Below, in pieces: positions 59,243-64,000 of a stretch of DNA of 64,000 nt (the stretch's first letter is position 1; every line of letters starts with the position of its first letter). Source of the stretch: Citrus sinensis (lineage: Eukaryota > Streptophyta > Magnoliopsida > Sapindales > Rutaceae); the NCBI RefSeq assembly GCF_022201045.2, contig NC_068557.1:9666001-9730000 (forward strand). The letters are read 5' to 3'. A model generated the notes under the pieces. The model saw nothing but the letters and a program-made list of their open reading frames with translations. It ran no database searches and was not told where the DNA came from. The position numbers and the translations under genes are program-made.

Positions 59243-60806
59243 TAATAAGTAAAGCCTCTCTCTTTATGTTCTGATTTGTTGTTGATACGACTGGCTGATC
59301 CAGTGATAAGATTGTTGATTTTTGCTTGCTTTTTGTTTGAATCAACTTGAATTCGTATTCGTTCTGGATTCTCCTTTGAGACCATCTGGATTTAAAGTTC
59401 TTCTTTTACATAATGGAATTTTTTTTTTCATATGTATTGTTTATTTGGTTAGTCCACTTCATGAGTTCTTTATTGCTGGGTTAATTGTATTTGTGAATTA
59501 ATCAAGGTTTAAGACTTTGTGCACTTTGTTGTTTTGTGATTTGAGATTTACTTTGCGTATTTATTTATAAGCGCAATACAATGGAAAATTTCTTCCATAT
59601 GTCATTATTGTTCCTTTTTAGGGTTTTAAATTGTAGAATGCCTGAAGCAAGTGCATATACTTGAACGCATTCAGACATCACCAGATTGCGTTGCTGGCTC
59701 TTTAGCAGTGCTTGTGAAACCACCTGCATATATTAAGCCCTCTAAGACCACACCAATTCCCGTGATTTTCTTTTGAAAATATATGTTCCTTGATTGGATG
59801 AGTTACAGACTTTGACTTTTCATTCGATATTACCTTCATTTTTTTTTTGTTTTGTTTTTTGCAGCGTGTAATTTTCGTGAAGCTAAGCAAAGTTCATTCA
59901 TAAATGGTTGAAGTATATAAAGCTGGAAACATTTAGAGGTTAGCTAGATCATGGATGCATAGTTTCAGATGCGCAATATTGATAAATATGTTTCTCTCGT
60001 ACCCGTCAGAATGATTGATCGATTGATCAGGGTTTCTGCTATTCTATTTCTGTTATGCACTTCAACATGTATTTTCCAGCCTGTTCAGCTGCAAGAATAT
60101 TTCCTCCTCCATAGCTGTTTGCTGCGTGTAACTTATTCTGTGTTATATTTGTGTTGAATAGGCAAAATATTTTTTTTTCTTCCATTTTTTCTTTTATAGC
60201 TCCATCATTGCTTTGGAAATGTCAATCTACAGATCAGATCGATGCTAAATAACTCTGCTTTAATCAATTACAGAAACCTAGAATTTCCTAGACGAAGTAG
60301 GTGCAATTGATCTTTGGTACTAAAAACAAAGGTCATCACTTGTACTAAGTATTAGAGAGAAACTATGAAATAGGATTTAATTTGTGTATCACTTAATTAA
60401 GTACTCTTAAAAGATTCTGATAACAAAATGATCTTTTGAACCATTCTTTCATCATGCAACGCCGAAATATCATCTGATATAATACAATCATCAGGTAGTT
60501 CATGCACTAGATATAAACTACTGCAAGCAATAAACACCAAGAGTTTCATCACCTCTGAACAGAGTCATAAGTTCAAGACAAAATTACAAACATAGCATAT
60601 AAATAATTCCAATAACAATAAAGAAAAATGGAGACACGACTACTTTTGCAGATTGGTATATCTTAAATTATCTAGTTTTGTTCTGACCGGATGGCGTAAA
60701 CTCGTAAAATCAAGTGGCAAAAACTGAAGATTCTGGTCGTCAGAGATCAAAACACAAGAAACAGGGGAAGCGGAGGGATGATAATTTTGGTAGACGGGTT
60801 GTTGTA
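59243..60806. other. Intergenic stretch
   Basis: 3' part or intron of the preceding gene to about 60000, then 3' UTR of the minus-strand DUF3339 gene from about 60500. No other gene seen. Confidence 0.5.
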
Positions 60807-61016
60807 CTATCCTGTGTAGATATGAACACCAATTGCAATAAGGAAAATGATGAGGAGGCCAAAGAAGATGATGGAGTGGACAAAGATGGAAGCAGGACTG
60901 GTTTGCATGTTCCCAAACTCCACAACTCTGCCTTTGGCAGGCAGCTGGAACAACAGCCCTGGCGTCAACAGCACAAACAGCACTGTGGCTATTATTACCG
61001 GCCCCCAATCCGCCAT
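60807..61016 (-). CDS. DUF3339 family small membrane protein (69 residues)
   Basis: Starts MADWGPVIIATVLFVLLTPG, with a conserved LLFQLPAKGRVVEFGNM core and a C-terminal hydrophobic segment ending in IGVHIYTG. It has two predicted membrane segments (about residues 5-25 and 45-66). Length and motifs are typical of DUF3339, a plant family of about 68 residues with no established function. It is very similar to the plus-strand gene at 62562-62774. The pair points away from each other with about 1.5 kb between the start codons. Confidence 0.92.
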   Translation of the reverse strand: MADWGPVIIATVLFVLLTPGLLFQLPAKGRVVEFGNMQTSPASIFVHSIIFFGLLIIFLIAIGVHIYTG

Positions 61017-62561
61017 GTTCCGATCAAGTAGCTGAGAGTGTGAAGAGTAGATGAGAGCGGTAGCAAAAGTTACAAGAGAAGTTGCCAGATGTGATGAATT
61101 TAGATGTGAGAACTATGTGAGCCAGTGCTATTATTGGAAAGATAAGAGTTGGCTTGACAAAGACAGAGGAGAGCCGGGACACGGAGGGAACTATAGGACG
61201 AAGAAAAAGTCCATGACCGGACGATGTCATTGGATTCTACGTTACTTCGATGGTCCCATTCCCTCTGGCATATTATGGAAATATCGTTTGTCATCTCTAG
61301 TTCTCTCTGTGGACGGCTGTTATAGCTTATGATACAATTATAAGTTTTGTGATAGAGACCTGATTAGTCTATTTGCTTTTGTTGATTAAAATTTGGACCG
61401 AAGCTCATCTAAGCTAAAATTTGGCCCAAAAGATGAACCTAATACACATTTAGGCGTACTGATGCATTTTCTGAGCTAGACCCACTATCTGATGTAGGAA
61501 ATTAGTCTCCTACACATGCTGTGACATGTTCCAAGTTGGCTCAAATAGATAGGACTTTGAGGGGTTTCAGCATAATTGCTTACTTGACGACATATCCAGT
61601 TCTTTGCGTGGTTTCCTATATTTTGTCCCTTCTTCAATAAATAGTTTTTGGCTTGCAGAATGCAGGCTGACTTCTTAAATTTAAAGCTGTAGCTATGTTT
61701 AGATACTTGGATAAATTGAAGATCAGTATATTGGATTATTGACATGGATCAGGACTCATATTGAAAAGAGATTGTGTTGTTTTATCTGGAAAGTTTGAAG
61801 AAACCTTACCTGAAAGGCTCCAATAGCGTGGCAAGGAGCCTCTGAGCACTTCATGAGGAATGGGTTCATATGAAGTATATTGTAAAAATTTGTATTCTTC
61901 TTTGTACACATTCATCTTCTTCAGTCAAATCTCTCGCATCAAGCTTACTTTCAGGTTTAGTCAAAATATTGATCACTTTGTTCAGTTTTTCACTTTTTCC
62001 ATTTGGAGTCATAAGGTGAAGATGTTTAAGTAATTTATAGTCTTTCTTTCTATTTTGTCTATCTTCCCTACGAATGCATAAGATTAGTTGTTTCTGAAAG
62101 AAGGTAAACAAAAAGGGGAAGCATTGCCGAAACAGCCAGCAGCCTAGCACTAACCCCTCCTTTACAAAAGGATTTGCTTTTTTGTATTTTGTCTCTAATG
62201 GTATCTTTCTTTACTAAAGACTCCCACCTTGATTAATATCTAAAAAGCACATGAAAAAAGAAGCCTTCAAGTGAACAATTATTTGGAATTTATTAAAAGA
62301 ATGTGTTTTATTTCCATCTCACATAAAGCTAAAAACCCACCCGTGTTTACATACCTTTCCTCCCTCTAAACCTACCATCTTCTTCCTCGCTAAGTTTTGC
62401 ATCCCCGTCGCCTTAACCACCAAGAAAATATAGTTTATTTAGCCTTCTACATAAAAGGAATGTTCATTCGTTTCTTCTCCAGCACTAAGTTGAAGAGAAA
62501 TTGCCTATTCTTCATACGTCTATTTTGAAAGAGAGGGAGAAAGAGAGGAAAAGAGAAAGAG
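61017..62561. promoter_or_regulatory. Shared intergenic region of the divergent DUF3339 pair
   Basis: About 1.5 kb separates the two start codons and holds both leaders and promoters. The plus-gene leader just before its ATG is purine-rich (GAGAGGGAGAAAGAGAGG). A minus-strand open frame at 62150-61866 has a plausible-looking charged C-terminal part, but I cannot name it. Confidence 0.5.
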
Positions 62562-62774
62562 ATGAGTGCAGATTGGGGACCAGTCGTCGTTGCTGTGGGC
62601 TTGTTCATTCTCTTGTCACCAGGGCTTCTTTTCCAGCTACCGGCAAGAACCAGGGTGGTGGAGTTTGGCAACATGTGCACCAGTGGAATTGCTATACTGG
62701 TTCATGCAATCATCTACTTCTGCATAGTCACTATCTTGATTGTAGCAATTGGTATTCACATACATGTTAATTGA
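62562..62774 (+). CDS. DUF3339 family small membrane protein (70 residues)
   Basis: Starts MSADWGPVVVAVGLFILLSP, then LLFQLPARTRVVEFGNM and a second hydrophobic segment ending in IGIHIHVN. Same layout as the divergent neighbour at 60807-61016, with the core ADWGP and LLFQLPA--RVVEFGNM shared. The two are paralogues, probably from a local inverted duplication. A long poly-T run follows the stop (about 62800). Confidence 0.92.
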   Translation: MSADWGPVVVAVGLFILLSPGLLFQLPARTRVVEFGNMCTSGIAILVHAIIYFCIVTILIVAIGIHIHVN

Positions 62775-64000
62775 TGCAACATCCCATACTTGCGTTACTC
62801 TTTTTTTTTTTTTTTTTTTAACTTTTTCCTTCTCATTTCCCATATGTTTTCTTTTTCAGACAAAATGGGGCTTCTAATTTCCTCTCTCTGTTTTATATTT
62901 TATTTTTCTTTTCATTTTCATTCTAAGAATCCTTGATAACTGTTGTATGAATGAGTTTCCTGGTGTATTTGTTAAACATGAAAAGAAATTTATTATGAAC
63001 TCTCTCTAAAAATGTATGTGATCAGCTCCATACGCAGTTTGACCTGAGTAAGATTTCTATAATTTTTATATAAGTGAGTTCTCTAATCGGTAGTGCCATT
63101 TTCAGATTGATGCTTGATGCCTTGACCTAGGATTTAATTAGAATATTGCTTAAAGGGTATTTATCCCTCCAAAACCTTCACGTTGCATAACATTAAGAAC
63201 TTTATTTTTGCTTGCCTATTCCCCACAGCAAAGAGAGGGCATTAGAATAAATAATAATCCCATTCATTTGGTGAAGAATAAAAATTAAACTAAAAGCTAC
63301 CTTGCACAACTTTAATCCCAAGCAAGGTGCAGTGCACCAAAAGGGAATGGATTTAAAATATCACTTCCCATAGTTGTTTTTTTTTTTTAATAATGTCATT
63401 ATTCTTTGTATAATTATAGGAAAGCTCAATATACTACTGAACGCAGGCACTGCGAGGCAGCATTCTTGCCCTGGCCAAAAGCAGGCATCAATCTAGCAGT
63501 TTCTCAGGCTTAAGCTAAACCAGAAGAGTATGGATCATTTATTTTACTTTGAATTAATTTGTGTCATTTAAAATCAGAATCAAAACCCAGTAAGCCATTT
63601 GACGACAGTAACAGAAAATACGAATAGCAGAACCAATATACTTGAATTTGAATTTGCATACATCAAGGGTGGTAAAGGCTCCAGTGCCAGCGCAACCCAG
63701 AAAAATTAAAACAATTCCAAGATCAAAGACTTTAGCAAGTGAATGTAGAACACTAAAGGAGCCTATGTCAGAATAAATACATTTCAGTAATATGGACATA
63801 TGCTTCAATAGTATGAAGTGACTGTGAAAAACCAATATAAAAATTGAAGCTTCAAAGCTTAAAAGAGCAGTGCCAAAATTTACAGGCTTTTAAAATAACT
63901 AAGAACCAAAAACAAAAATATCCCATGTGTTCAGATCTGCTTAAAATTTGATCCAAAACAGAACAGTTACAGCTTACGACTTACAACCACAGAACACTGA
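62775..64000. other. Right end of the window, no gene recognised
   Basis: 3' UTR of the DUF3339 gene, then AT-rich DNA. A 93-codon minus-strand frame at 63835-63554 is hydrophobic in part but has no recognisable domain and no promoter context. It could be part of a gene extending past the edge; I do not call it. Confidence 0.4.

Noticed and set aside
61866-62150. 94-codon minus-strand frame between the DUF3339 genes
   Set aside because: Part of it is charged and protein-like, but no family, promoter or splice context supports it.
63554-63835. 93-codon minus-strand frame near the right edge
   Set aside because: No recognisable domain; could be a gene end but cannot be supported.
1-64000. CRISPR arrays, bacterial operons or phage modules
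   Set aside because: The window is plant nuclear DNA; the tandem repeats present are 185-bp and 72-bp satellite-like arrays without CRISPR-type spacers.
1-64000. tRNA and rRNA genes
   Set aside because: No convincing tRNA cloverleaf boxes or rRNA sequence were recognised by eye; a covariance-model scan would be needed to exclude them.

Overview
This is nuclear DNA from a flowering plant, most likely a woody eudicot. A Citrus relative is my guess from general familiarity; I could not test it. The evidence is AT-rich intergenic DNA, GT-AG introns, a WRKY gene with the plant-specific intron, plant-only small gene families (DUF3339), an Athila-type retrotransposon and many plant-type DNA transposons. 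Most of the 64 kb is transposon or its remains. The host genes are few and short.

Layout. 1-9028: a decayed Ty3/Gypsy element of Athila type on the minus strand, entering from beyond base 1. It has a 1485-bp 5' LTR, a decayed tRNA-Asp-type primer site, gag, protease, RT/RNase H, integrase and an accessory 3' ORF. 9780-10944: a Mutator-type MITE. 15370-16880: a two-exon WRKY75-like group IIc gene. 18268-18634 and 21791-23125: hAT-like non-autonomous elements. 24100-25648 (minus): a two-exon gene for a 75-residue membrane-anchored protein. 25937-26804: a PIF/Harbinger-like MITE with another MITE nested inside it. 27437-41428: a 14-kb Mutator-like element (MULE). 41628-53683: MITEs in AT-rich DNA, including a second nest in which a Harbinger-like MITE sits inside a Mutator MITE. 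53912-54310: a small conserved-looking gene. 56111-58235: a Tourist-like MITE and a hAT-like element. 58877-59242: a small two-helix membrane protein. 60807-61016 (minus) and 62562-62774 (plus): a head-to-head pair of DUF3339 genes.

The most interesting unit is the 14-kb MULE. It has matching terminal inverted repeats and a perfect 9-bp target duplication (TTAATGGAT). It carries three genes: a multi-exon Ulp1/C48-protease-like gene (29022-32501, plus) with all catalytic residues but two in-frame stops; a full-length FAR1-type MULE transposase (minus, about 32917-35170); and a 419-codon ORF (37924-39183, plus). The third ORF shares a domain with the accessory ORF of the Athila retrotransposon at the other end of the window, so a DNA transposon and a retrotransposon carry related accessory proteins. 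CCGG-rich repeats between the transposase and the third ORF, a 185-bp tandem array, and hairpins just inside both ends complete the element.

Certainty. Domain calls for WRKY, the MULE transposase, C48, integrase/RT and DUF3339 are strong. MITE calls rest on inverted repeats and target duplications read by eye. The functions of the small proteins are unknown.
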